Notes under the pieces: generated by a model | Told to the model about the DNA's origin: nothing | Database searches by the model: none | The model's input: the letters and a program-made list of their open reading frames with translations, nothing else | Shown here: positions 25,245 through 33,036 of the stretch, in pieces | Layout: every line of letters begins with the position of its first letter | How positions within the stretch are numbered: position 1 is the stretch's first letter | NCBI RefSeq assembly: GCF_900111255.1 | Contig: NZ_FOGP01000003.1 | Coordinates: forward strand, 124,001 to 188,000 | Length of the DNA stretch: 64,000 nt | Origin: Parafannyhessea umbonata | Lineage (GTDB): Bacteria; Actinomycetota; Coriobacteriia; Coriobacteriales; Atopobiaceae | Reading direction: 5' to 3' | Translations under genes and position numbers: made by a program

Positions 25245-26738
25245 CTAAACCATCAGAGCGATGAGGTCTTGCTCGGTCAGCTCCCTGGAGCGCTCGAGCT
25301 CGCCGTTGATCTTGTGGTCCTTCATGACCAGGATGCGGTCGCACATGCCGATGAGCTCCATGATCTCCTCGGAGATGACGAGGATCGCCTTGCCCTGCTT
25401 GCGCATCTCGTCGAGAAGGGCATAGATGTCTGCCTTGACCTTGATGTCAATGCCGCGCGTAGGCGAGTCGAGGAGCAGGATGTCGGACTCGGCGCCCAGC
25501 CAGCGGGCGAGGACGACCTTCTGCTTGTTGCCACCCGAGAGCGCCGAGACGAACTGGTCGGTGTTAACCATCTTCACGGACATCTCCTTGGCGTACTTGT
25601 TCGCAAACTGTTTCTGCCTGCGCTTGGAGAGGGGAAGACCCATCTTGCGCAGCGAGGGCAGCGTGATGTTGTCCTGAATCGTGTCGGCAGTGAGCAGCGA
25701 CTCGTTGTCGCGGTCCTTGGACGCGTAGGCGATGGAGTGGTTGATGGCGGTGTTGATGTCCTTCACGGACGTGCCGTCAGCCAGGGTGACTTCTCCGCTC
25801 CTCTCGAACGACGCGCCAAAGAGCGCCTTGCCAACCTCGTGCATGCCGCACTCGGACAGGCCGCCGATGCCGAGGATCTCGCCCTTGTGCAGGTCGAGGG
25901 AGACGTCCTCGAGCTGGTTGGGGACGGAGACGTCCTTCATCGAGATGGCCACGTCACCTGCCATCGACCCCTCGTAGTCCTCGCGGTAGTAGTGCTCGGA
26001 CATCTGGCGACCAACCATCAGGGTCTTGAGCTCATCTTCCGTCACGTCCTTCGCGCTCACCGTCTTAATGAACTCGCCGTCTCGCAGGATGGAGATGGTG
26101 TCGCTCATGGCAAGGACCTCGGCCATGTCGTGACTGATGAAGATGACGGTGCGGTTGTCCTCGCGGACCTTGTTCATGACGGTAAACAGCTCGGCGCGGC
26201 CGTTCTGCGAGAGCGCCGTCGTGGTCTCGTCGACGACGAGGACCTTGGGACCGAACCATGTCGACTTGACGATCTCGACGAGCTTTCGGTCCTCGAAGTT
26301 GTAGTTCTCGATGGGGTCGACGGCCTTGATGTAGTCGAGGCCGTAGCTGTCAAGAAGCTCCTGGGCCTTCTTGATCATGGCTCCGGTGTTCTTGATGCCG
26401 CCGGAGATGAACTGGTCTTCGTCTCCCAGGAACATGTTCTCGGCGACGGTGAGGCCATCGAGCGTTCCCTGCTCCTGGACGATGACGGCAGCCCCGTGGT
26501 GGTTGGCGTCGACCTGGTTCTTGGGCTCGATGCGCTCGCCATCGAGCTCGAACGTGCCCTCGCCGATGCTGATGATGCCCGTCAGCATGTTGGTAAAGGT
26601 CGACTTGCCCGAGCCGTTCTCGCCGATGAGCGCGTGAATCTCGCCCTTGTTGAAGTCGAGGGAGACGTGATCTACGGCATGCGTGGGCCCGAACTGCTTG
26701 TCGATTCCCACGGCGTGGAGCATTACTTCCTTGGCCAT
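25245..26738 (-). CDS. Sugar ABC transporter, double ATP-binding protein (RbsA/AraG-like)
   Basis: 497 residues with two fused nucleotide-binding domains, which power arabinose uptake through the two flanking permeases. Domain 1 has a complete Walker A (GENGSGKST, 39-47) and Walker B with glutamate (VLVVDET, 166-172), but where the signature LSxGQ should be it reads NFEDRKLVEI (147-156). Domain 2 has LSGGNKQKV (400-408) but no Walker A and DS in place of the Walker B DE (424-425). One composite site therefore looks normal and one dead. It is 15 bases from each permease gene. Confidence 0.93.
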   Translation of the reverse strand: MAKEVMLHAVGIDKQFGPTHAVDHVSLDFNKGEIHALIGENGSGKSTFTNMLTGIISIGEGTFELDGERIEPKNQVDANHHGAAVIVQEQGTLDGLTVAENMFLGDEDQFISGGIKNTGAMIKKAQELLDSYGLDYIKAVDPIENYNFEDRKLVEIVKSTWFGPKVLVVDETTTALSQNGRAELFTVMNKVREDNRTVIFISHDMAEVLAMSDTISILRDGEFIKTVSAKDVTEDELKTLMVGRQMSEHYYREDYEGSMAGDVAISMKDVSVPNQLEDVSLDLHKGEILGIGGLSECGMHEVGKALFGASFERSGEVTLADGTSVKDINTAINHSIAYASKDRDNESLLTADTIQDNITLPSLRKMGLPLSKRRQKQFANKYAKEMSVKMVNTDQFVSALSGGNKQKVVLARWLGAESDILLLDSPTRGIDIKVKADIYALLDEMRKQGKAILVISEEIMELIGMCDRILVMKDHKINGELERSRELTEQDLIALMV

Positions 26739-26753
26739 GTTCTTCTCCCTCCC

Positions 26754-27704
26754 TTACTTGACTACCGCGCCGTTGCGACGCTTAGTGGTCAGCGTGACGA
26801 TGGCAAGCAGCGTGACGCCGGTGACGATGTTGTTGACGGTGGTGGGCATGCCGAGGGCGACGAAGCCCGCGAAGATCATGGCGACGATGTACTCGCCCAT
26901 GAGGATCGAGAGGACCGGATGTCCGTACTTCTTGAAAGCAAGCCCGAAGAACGTGCCCATCAGGGGCTGGAAGTTGAGGGCCTGGGAGAGCATGCCGGTC
27001 TGCGGGGTCTGGGCGGTGCCGTAACCCAGGTAGAGAATGGACATGACACCCATGAACGTTCCGCAGAGGGTGAATGCGATCGCCTTGTACTTGTCGACGT
27101 CGACGCCCATGTTCTTTGCGACGAGCTCGTTGGCGCCAATGGCGTTGGTGTACGTGCCGATCTTGGTGTAGTTCAGGATGAACCAGCAGAGGAGGAACGC
27201 GAGAAGGGCGACGATGAGGTTCCAGGGATAGGACCCGAAGAGCTTGTAGGCGTCGTCGAGACGCGTGCCGTTGACGTCGGCAATCCAAACCGAGAAGCTC
27301 TCGTAGATGAGGGAGAGTCCGGTCGTGACGATGATCGACGGAATATGCATCTTGATGTAGGCAATGCCGTTGGTGAGGCCGAGAATGACGCCCACGACAA
27401 CGGGAACCACGATGACGGAGAACCAGCCGAGTGTCGGGATGAGCGCGATTGCGGCAAGCTCGGCGGCAATCAGAATCGAGCCGATTGAGAAGTCGAACAG
27501 ACCCATGACGCAGATGAAGTACATGCCACAGCCGCCGATGGCGTAGATGAGGGCGGACTGCAAGTAGGACATGAGCTTGTCGGGGGCACCGAACGTTGCG
27601 GGGGCCCCGACCTTGAAGACCGCCCAGATTGCAAGGGCAATTAGTGCGAGAAGGCCGACGCCATACCACTGGCTCTGCTTTGCCTTCTTAAGAAACGATT
27701 GCAT
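26754..27704 (-). CDS. ABC transporter permease, arabinose operon
   Basis: 316-residue polytopic membrane protein of the RbsC/AraH type. ILNYTKIGTYTNAIGANELVAKNMGVDVDKYKAIAF (in pieces) holds the permease-ATPase coupling segment. The ATG at 27704 is preceded by AAGGAG; an earlier ATG in the frame has no better site. It follows the binding-protein gene after a strong stem-loop and lies 15 bases before the ATPase gene. Together with the permease at 24240-25229 it makes the membrane channel. Confidence 0.9.
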   Translation of the reverse strand: MQSFLKKAKQSQWYGVGLLALIALAIWAVFKVGAPATFGAPDKLMSYLQSALIYAIGGCGMYFICVMGLFDFSIGSILIAAELAAIALIPTLGWFSVIVVPVVVGVILGLTNGIAYIKMHIPSIIVTTGLSLIYESFSVWIADVNGTRLDDAYKLFGSYPWNLIVALLAFLLCWFILNYTKIGTYTNAIGANELVAKNMGVDVDKYKAIAFTLCGTFMGVMSILYLGYGTAQTPQTGMLSQALNFQPLMGTFFGLAFKKYGHPVLSILMGEYIVAMIFAGFVALGMPTTVNNIVTGVTLLAIVTLTTKRRNGAVVK

Positions 27705-27731
27705 GCATCGCTCCTTCCCTTTCCAGGTCAG

Positions 27732-27776
27732 CAAAAATCGGAGGGGCCCGAAAGTCCCAGGCGCCCCTCCGATTCA
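27732..27776 (-). terminator. Attenuator-like terminator after the arabinose binding protein
   Basis: On the minus strand AATCGGAGGGGC pairs with GCCCCTCCGATT and runs into TTTTTG. Partial read-through here would yield more binding protein than membrane subunits, as is common in sugar ABC operons. Confidence 0.85.
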
Positions 27777-27813
27777 GTTGATCGCTTACAACGGCGAAAC
27801 CAGCAAGAGGAAC

Positions 27814-29007
27814 TTATGCGTGACGCTTCTTCACGTCCTCGATCGAGAGAGACTCGGCGGCCTTGCAGAGGGCGTCGAAGTCGTCCTCCGCCAGCGCCTT
27901 GATCTCGTCCTCGTTGTAGGGAGCGTCGTCGACGAAGTACTTCGCATAGTCCTTGTACTCGTCGGAACTCGAGACGTAGACGTAGGGGAACTTGATCTCC
28001 TTGCCGAACTCGCCGTCCTTCACCTCGAGCTTGCCGGTGCAGGCCTGGTAGGTGAGGATGAACGCGTACAGCGGATCGCAGAAGTGACCGCCGGACTCGG
28101 CGAAGATGCCGCCGGACTCAAGCTGGTCGGCGAGGTCCTCGAGGAAGTCGGTGGAGACGACGGAAATCTGGCCCGTCTTGCCCATGTTGGCAAGCTGGCC
28201 GATGGAACCGACCAGCGGGTCTCCGCCGCCACCGGCGACAATCAGGGCGTCCATGTTGGGGTTGGTGTTGACGAACTGCTCGGTAACCTTTGCACCCTCA
28301 GCGGAGGAGGTGTTGGCGTAGACGGGCTCGGTCATGGTCGCCTGGTCGTCGGGGTGGGCCTGGTTCCACTCGTCGAGACCCTCCTTATAGCCCTGCCAGC
28401 GCAGCTGGAAGGTGGCGTCGCCGACGGTCCAACCCTCGAGACAGATGTTGCGGGCGCCCGTCTTGTTGGGGCCACCCTTCTCTAGAAGCAGTCCCATGAG
28501 GGTCTTGCCGTTGAGGACCTCGTCCTCGTGGACGGCACCGACGTAGAACTTGGAGTTCTTCGCGACCTCGTAGACGTCGGGGGAAGCCTCCTCGGAGATG
28601 ATACGGTAGAACTGGGTGACATACATCTCGTTCTCGTTACAGGTGTTGATGACGGAGGTCATCTCGGAGTCTGCGGAGTTGCAGATGATCATGCCGTTGC
28701 AGCCGGCAGCGGCGAGGGTCTCAGCAGATGCGGTGACCTGCTCGGAGACGTGACCCTGGTCGACGGTCTGGACCTCGCAGCCCAGGATGTCTGCGGCCTT
28801 CTTGCAGATTGCGACGGAAAGAGAACCAAGCGCGTCAGTGGAACTCCAGATCGAGATGCCGATCTTCTTGCCCTCGCCGGACGCACCGTCACCACCGTCG
28901 TCCGAGCCACCGCCACCGTTGCAGGCGGCCAGCAGCGCGGAAGCACCGAGGCCGGCACCGGTGACGCCCGAAAGCTTGAGGAAATCGCGCCTAGAAAGAT
29001 TGCCCAT
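27814..29007 (-). CDS. Sugar ABC transporter substrate-binding lipoprotein, arabinose operon
   Basis: 397-residue extracellular binding protein. The N-terminus has a twin-arginine-like SRRDFLK (residues 5-11), a hydrophobic segment, and a lipobox LLAAC with lipid-anchored cysteine at 29, followed by a Gly/Asp-rich linker. The mature part has the type I periplasmic-binding fold of the ribose/arabinose group, starting with KIGISIWSS, and SADSE/VAGGGGDPLVGSIG in the hinge region. The ATG at 29007 has AAGGGAG about eight bases upstream. It is the first gene of the operon, with its own terminator-like loop. Arabinose as ligand is inferred from araA, araB and araD downstream. Confidence 0.9.
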   Translation of the reverse strand: MGNLSRRDFLKLSGVTGAGLGASALLAACNGGGGSDDGGDGASGEGKKIGISIWSSTDALGSLSVAICKKAADILGCEVQTVDQGHVSEQVTASAETLAAAGCNGMIICNSADSEMTSVINTCNENEMYVTQFYRIISEEASPDVYEVAKNSKFYVGAVHEDEVLNGKTLMGLLLEKGGPNKTGARNICLEGWTVGDATFQLRWQGYKEGLDEWNQAHPDDQATMTEPVYANTSSAEGAKVTEQFVNTNPNMDALIVAGGGGDPLVGSIGQLANMGKTGQISVVSTDFLEDLADQLESGGIFAESGGHFCDPLYAFILTYQACTGKLEVKDGEFGKEIKFPYVYVSSSDEYKDYAKYFVDDAPYNEDEIKALAEDDFDALCKAAESLSIEDVKKRHA

Positions 29008-29651
29008 TCCAAAAACTCCCTTCAAACCCCTCTATCTTGTTTACCGAGTGCGCGTCTAGCCCAGATAAGCAGTAGAAACTTTTGGCCCCTGCCTACCGGA
29101 ATCAAGCGATGATTGTTTTGCAGATTGTTTTGTGCCTTCTGCTCCCACGCTGTCGTTCCGGAAACACATCGACCGAATGGATCGCCTTGCCAAAACCGAA
29201 CTAAAACAACGCTGTGGGATGGTCGTTTTTTCCTATGCCATCCCTCGCACAACTGAAGTTTTACTCCTGTTAACACCCGTTGTACTAGCCTTTGACTGTG
29301 AACGGTTGCGAAACAGTATTAAACGGCTAAACAGCTGTTAGATGCAGGTAAAACGTTCCTTTTGCAGGTATAAGTGGATGTAAACACATACCATTCTGTT
29401 TAGTTAACACGCAAGCGAATCGCGAACCCGTAGATGCCGACGGCGACAACAGGCGCCCCTTCTCGGCCATAACGTTTATCGAGCGCACGGCGACAGGTGC
29501 GTCACGCACACGCCCCACGGGCGACACGCGTACGTAAAATGAATGTCACGCGCGCATGCGCCTCTCGCGCATCGGCGCTGACGCATGCATAATGCTGTCT
29601 GAACGACCGTGATGCGGAGACAATGCCGTAAGGCAGAAGAAGGATGTGGAT
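29008..29651. promoter_or_regulatory. AT-rich regulatory region upstream of the arabinose operon
   Basis: A 644-base gap without a supported gene. It holds GATTGTTTTG twice in tandem (29111-29120 and 29123-29132), a run of AAACRG-type elements (GAAACAG, TAAACGG, TAAACAG at about 29310-29334), TGCAGGTA twice (29343-29350 and 29363-29370), a TGTTTAGTTAAC at 29397-29408, and ATAACGTTTAT near 29469. The repeated A/T-rich half-sites are what one expects of a multi-site operator region; the cognate regulator is not in the window. Confidence 0.6.
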
Positions 29652-31016
29652 ATGGCAATCACCCCAGACGAGGTAGCCGAGACCCTCAGCATGGTCACGG
29701 AGCAGAACCTTGACCTCAGGACCATCACCATGGGCATCTCGCTGCTTGGCTGCGCAGACGAGGACATGGACCGCATGTGCACCAAGATCTACGACCGCAT
29801 CACCAAGACCGCCGAGAAGCTCGTGCCCACGGCCGAGAACCTCGAGCGCGAGTACGGCATCCCCATTGCCAACAAGCGCGTCTCGGTGACGCCCATCGCA
29901 CAGGTCGCCGCAGGCTGCCCCGACGAGGACCTCACCCCCATCGCGCACGCCATGAACCGCGCGGCGGAGTCCCTGGGCATCGACTTCATGGGCGGCTTCT
30001 CCGCACTTCTCCAGAAGGGCATGGGCGCCACGGACCGCAGGCTCATCAACTCCATTCCGCACGCCATGGCCACCACGGACCGCGTCTGCTCTTCCCTCAA
30101 CATCGCAAGCACACGCGCGGGCATCAACATGGACGCCGTCCTCCTGTCCGCGCAGACCATGATCGACTGCGCCAGGGCCACGACCGACATCGACTGCTAC
30201 GGCGCGGCCAAGTTTGTTGTGTTCGCCAACATGGTCGAAGACTCCCCGTTCATGGCAGGCGCGACGCACGGCTCGGGCGAGGCGGACGCCGTCATCAACG
30301 TGGGCGTCTCCGGCCCCGGCGTCATGGCCGCCGCCCTGCAGCAGCTTCCCGAGAGCGCCTCTCTGATGGAGGTCGCGGAGCGCATCAAGCAGACCGCGTT
30401 CAAGATCACGCGTGCAGGCGAGCTCATGAGCCGCGAGGCGGCCCGTCGCCTGGGTGCCGAGAAGGGCATCGTCGACCTAAGCCTGGCACCCACCCCCGCC
30501 GCAGGCGACTCGGTTGCGAAGATCCTCGAGACCATTGGCGTCGGCGAGTGCGGCGGCCCCGGCACCACCTGCGCCCTCGCACTCCTGAACGATTGCGTCA
30601 AGAAGGGCGGCGTCATGGCGAGCTCCAGCGTCGGAGGCCTTTCCGGCGCGTTCATCCCCGTGTCCGAGGACGCCGGCATGATCCAAGCAGCCAAGGACGG
30701 TGCCCTGTCCATCGAGAAGCTCGAGGCCATGACCTGCGTCTGCTCCGTCGGCCTCGACATGATAGCCATCCCCGGTGACACGCCCGTCGAGGCCATCGCC
30801 GGCATCATCGCGGACGAGATGGCCATCGGCGTCATCAACACCAAGACGACGGCCGTCCGCCTGATTCCCGCCATCGGCAAGAAGGAGGGCGACGTCCTCG
30901 AGTTCGGCGGCCTGTTCGGCAGCGCCCCCGTCCAGCGTGTCAACCCGTTCGCGGGCACCGTCTTCGCGTATCGCGGCGGCCGCTTCCCCGCGCCACTCAA
31001 CTCGCTCAAGAACTAG
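29652..31016 (+). CDS. PFL-family protein (DUF711/UPF0210)
   Basis: 454-residue protein of the DUF711 family, structurally related to pyruvate formate-lyase-like folds but with no proven reaction. It starts [15 protein letters not shown] and carries [56 protein letters not shown] in pieces, and [23 protein letters not shown] near 360, all standard for the family. The chosen ATG at 29652 has AAGGA seven bases upstream. In many Firmicutes this gene follows a 90-residue ACT-domain partner gene, which is absent here. A strong terminator follows it. Confidence 0.9.
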   Translation: MAITPDEVAETLSMVTEQNLDLRTITMGISLLGCADEDMDRMCTKIYDRITKTAEKLVPTAENLEREYGIPIANKRVSVTPIAQVAAGCPDEDLTPIAHAMNRAAESLGIDFMGGFSALLQKGMGATDRRLINSIPHAMATTDRVCSSLNIASTRAGINMDAVLLSAQTMIDCARATTDIDCYGAAKFVVFANMVEDSPFMAGATHGSGEADAVINVGVSGPGVMAAALQQLPESASLMEVAERIKQTAFKITRAGELMSREAARRLGAEKGIVDLSLAPTPAAGDSVAKILETIGVGECGGPGTTCALALLNDCVKKGGVMASSSVGGLSGAFIPVSEDAGMIQAAKDGALSIEKLEAMTCVCSVGLDMIAIPGDTPVEAIAGIIADEMAIGVINTKTTAVRLIPAIGKKEGDVLEFGGLFGSAPVQRVNPFAGTVFAYRGGRFPAPLNSLKN

Positions 31017-31070
31017 GCGAAAGGGATCACGGGACGGCATCCCGGCAACAACCGCAGTGCATACGAGCAG

Positions 31071-31107
31071 GCGGGCATCGTGGTCTTCCACGATGCCCGC
31101 CCTTTTT
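31071..31107 (+). terminator. Intrinsic terminator after the DUF711 gene
   Basis: GCGGGCATCGTGG pairs perfectly with CCACGATGCCCGC around a TCTT loop and is followed by CCTTTTT. Confidence 0.93.
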
Positions 31108-31164
31108 CAAGCAGATGCTGTAAGCCCTTCTCGCCGGCGCAAGACGATGGGGATGAGCCGGTCG

Positions 31165-32091
31165 CTACTCGCCCAGGAAGAGGACCTCGGTCTCGAGTTT
31201 GACGCCAAACTGGCGCGCAACCTCCTTTTGTACGTGCTCGATGACGGAATGGACGTCCGCCGAGGTGGCATGGTCCACGTTAACGACGAAGCCCGCGTGC
31301 TTGGTGGACACCTCAGCGCCGCCCGCTCGGTAACCCCGAAGGCCCGCGTCGGAGATAAGCTTGCCGGCAAAGTAGCCCTCGGGACGCTTGAACGTGGAGC
31401 CCGCGCTCGGAAGCTCGAGCGGCTGCTTGGACTCGCGGCGCTGGGTGAAGTCATCCATCTTCTCTCGGATGGACTCCGGGTTCGCCTCGCGCAGGGAGAA
31501 CGTCGCGGAGAGCACAACGAGCCCCTCGGTGCGGATGCGGCTGGTTCGGTAGCCGAGCTCGAGCTGGTCGGCGGGGATGGTCTCGAGAGAGCCGTCGCCC
31601 ATGAGCACGCGCACGCTCTGGAGCACGTCGGCCATGCAGCCGTCGTAGGCACCGGCGTTCATGAAGCAGGCGCCGCCGATTGAGCCGGGGATGCCACAGG
31701 CGAACTCGAGGCCAGAAAGGCCAAGCTCACAGGCCATCTCCGAGGCCTCGCGAAGGTTGACGCCCGCCTGGCAGGTCATCTCTTCGCCCTCGACGCTCAC
31801 GTTCAGCAGCCCCTCGGTCAGCGAGATGATGACGCCGCGATAGCCCTCGTCGGAGACGAGCAGGTCGCTTCCACGCCCCAAGATAAAGAACGGCACGCCC
31901 CTCTCCCTGCAGAGGGAGACGACATCGTGCACCTCCTCGGGATCGTCCGGGATGACGAAGAGGTCAGCGGGGCCACCAATCTCGAAGGTGGTGTGGGCGC
32001 TCATGGGCTCATTCGCGAGGACGTTGTCCTCCCCCACTACCTGACGAAGCTTCCAAGACAAAGACTGCAAGTGGTCGGCACTGTCGGACAT
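31165..32091 (-). CDS. murB: UDP-N-acetylenolpyruvoylglucosamine reductase
   Basis: FAD- and NADPH-dependent reductase of peptidoglycan precursor synthesis that makes UDP-MurNAc. The 308 residues include HTTFEIGGPADLF (residues 32-44), FILGRGSDLLVSDEGYRG (FAD region), GLSGLEFACGIPGSIGGACFMNAGAY in pieces, and PSAGSTFKRPEGYFAGKLISDAGLRGYR (catalytic Ser near 228), all typical of MurB. The frame opens much further up, but MSDSADH at 32091 is the proper start. It has its own promoter with an extended -10 at 32139-32147. Confidence 0.95.
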   Translation of the reverse strand: MSDSADHLQSLSWKLRQVVGEDNVLANEPMSAHTTFEIGGPADLFVIPDDPEEVHDVVSLCRERGVPFFILGRGSDLLVSDEGYRGVIISLTEGLLNVSVEGEEMTCQAGVNLREASEMACELGLSGLEFACGIPGSIGGACFMNAGAYDGCMADVLQSVRVLMGDGSLETIPADQLELGYRTSRIRTEGLVVLSATFSLREANPESIREKMDDFTQRRESKQPLELPSAGSTFKRPEGYFAGKLISDAGLRGYRAGGAEVSTKHAGFVVNVDHATSADVHSVIEHVQKEVARQFGVKLETEVLFLGE

Positions 32092-32138
32092 GCCTTCTTC
32101 ACGCTCCTTGAAACGGCCGTTTGGCAAATCGTCCCCAT

Positions 32139-32147
32139 AGTATAGCA
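32139..32147 (-). promoter_or_regulatory. Extended -10 promoter element for murB
   Basis: On the minus strand the sequence TG-C-TATACT fits an extended -10 promoter (five of six in the hexamer plus the TG). It predicts a leader of about 40 bases to the murB ATG. Confidence 0.5.
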
Positions 32148-32258
32148 AGTGTGACAGCAGGACCCTCAAAGCGCATGGGCACCGCACGGCTCGTAACACG
32201 TCCGTCGCACCCCCCCGCCATACCTGGCCGCAACGCCATCTCAATTGCCCGCCGCCCT

Positions 32259-32286
32259 TTGACAGTTCACGAAGAAGTGATACCGT
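32259..32286 (+). promoter_or_regulatory. Probable promoter of the ribU operon
   Basis: A perfect -35 TTGACA at 32259-32264 with a TACCGT-like -10 region about 16 bases on. It is placed correctly to transcribe the FMN riboswitch that begins near 32297. The -10 match is poor. Confidence 0.5.
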
Positions 32287-32296
32287 TACCTAGTCA

Positions 32297-32434
32297 GTTT
32301 CAGGGCGGGGCGAAATTCCCCACTGGCGGTAACGAAGGCGAGAAGCGTCGAAGAAGTCCGCGAGCCACCATCACAATGCGTGGTTGACCTGGTGTGAGTC
32401 CAGGACCAACGGTTACAGTCCGGATGGAAGAAAC
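32297..32434 (+). ncRNA. FMN riboswitch (RFN element)
   Basis: The conserved RFN blocks appear in order: CAGGGCGGGGCGAAATTCCC, ACTGGCGGT, GTCCGCGAGCC, GACCTGGTGTGAGTCC, AACGGTTACAGTCCGGATG and GAAGAAAC. The P1 helix is GTTTC (32297-32301) with GAAAC (32430-32434). The ribU ribosome site GGAGGG (32435-32440) abuts the P1 3' strand. FMN binding should stabilise P1 and hide the ribosome site, giving translational repression. No separate terminator hairpin is visible between aptamer and start codon. Confidence 0.97.
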
Positions 32435-32444
32435 GGAGGGCCTC

Positions 32445-33026
32445 ATGGCCGCATCAACCACCAGCAGGCACGATACCCACTCGACCACCGCCCAGGGATC
32501 TGGCTGGTCCACAAAGCGCATCGCGATTACCGCGCTGTTCTGCGCCGTCTCCGCGATTTGCACGCTCGTGCTGGAGTTCCCGATCATCCCCGGCATCACC
32601 TGGCTCAAGTACGACCCCTCGGGAATCGTCGCGCTGATCGCCGGCTTCGCCTATGGCCCGGCAACCGCAGTCGTCGTGTCGATCATCCCGTACCTCGTGC
32701 ACCTTGCGACGCAGAGCGGGATCTACGGCGTCATCATGGCCGTTCTCGCCACGCTGAGCCTTTCGGTGCCCGCCGCACTCGTCTACAGGCGTTTAATGTC
32801 CCTCAGAGGAGCCGTCGCGGGAATGATCGTCGGAGCCGTCTGCTGCCTTGCGGCCTGCATCCTTGGCAACGTCCTCATCACGCCCCTCTATTCGGGCATG
32901 GCGACGGAGGCTGTCGTCGCGTTGATAGTCCCCGCCCTTCTCCCCTTCAACGTTCTTAAGATTGCCATCAACTGCGTCGCGACCACCCTGGCATACAAGC
33001 CCGTCTCCAAGGCACTCGCGGACTAG
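32445..33026 (+). CDS. ribU: Riboflavin ECF transporter, substrate-specificity (S) component
   Basis: 193-residue membrane protein with about six hydrophobic segments. It imports riboflavin as the S component of an energy-coupling factor transporter. ALFCAVSAICTLVLEFPIIPGITWLKYDPSGIVALIAGFAYGP (in pieces) resembles the RibU N-terminal region, and the riboswitch upstream fixes the cargo as riboflavin or a close relative. The ATG at 32445 has GGAGGG five bases before it. The ATPase gene starts eleven bases after the stop, so ribU, ecfA and ecfT are one operon. Confidence 0.92.
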   Translation: MAASTTSRHDTHSTTAQGSGWSTKRIAITALFCAVSAICTLVLEFPIIPGITWLKYDPSGIVALIAGFAYGPATAVVVSIIPYLVHLATQSGIYGVIMAVLATLSLSVPAALVYRRLMSLRGAVAGMIVGAVCCLAACILGNVLITPLYSGMATEAVVALIVPALLPFNVLKIAINCVATTLAYKPVSKALAD

Positions 33027-33036
33027 AGCACGCAAC

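Noticed and set aside
24114-27488. A 1124-codon open frame on the plus strand
   Set aside because: It is the antisense of the arabinose ABC genes; long spurious frames are common in GC-rich coding DNA. The minus-strand genes show clear domains.
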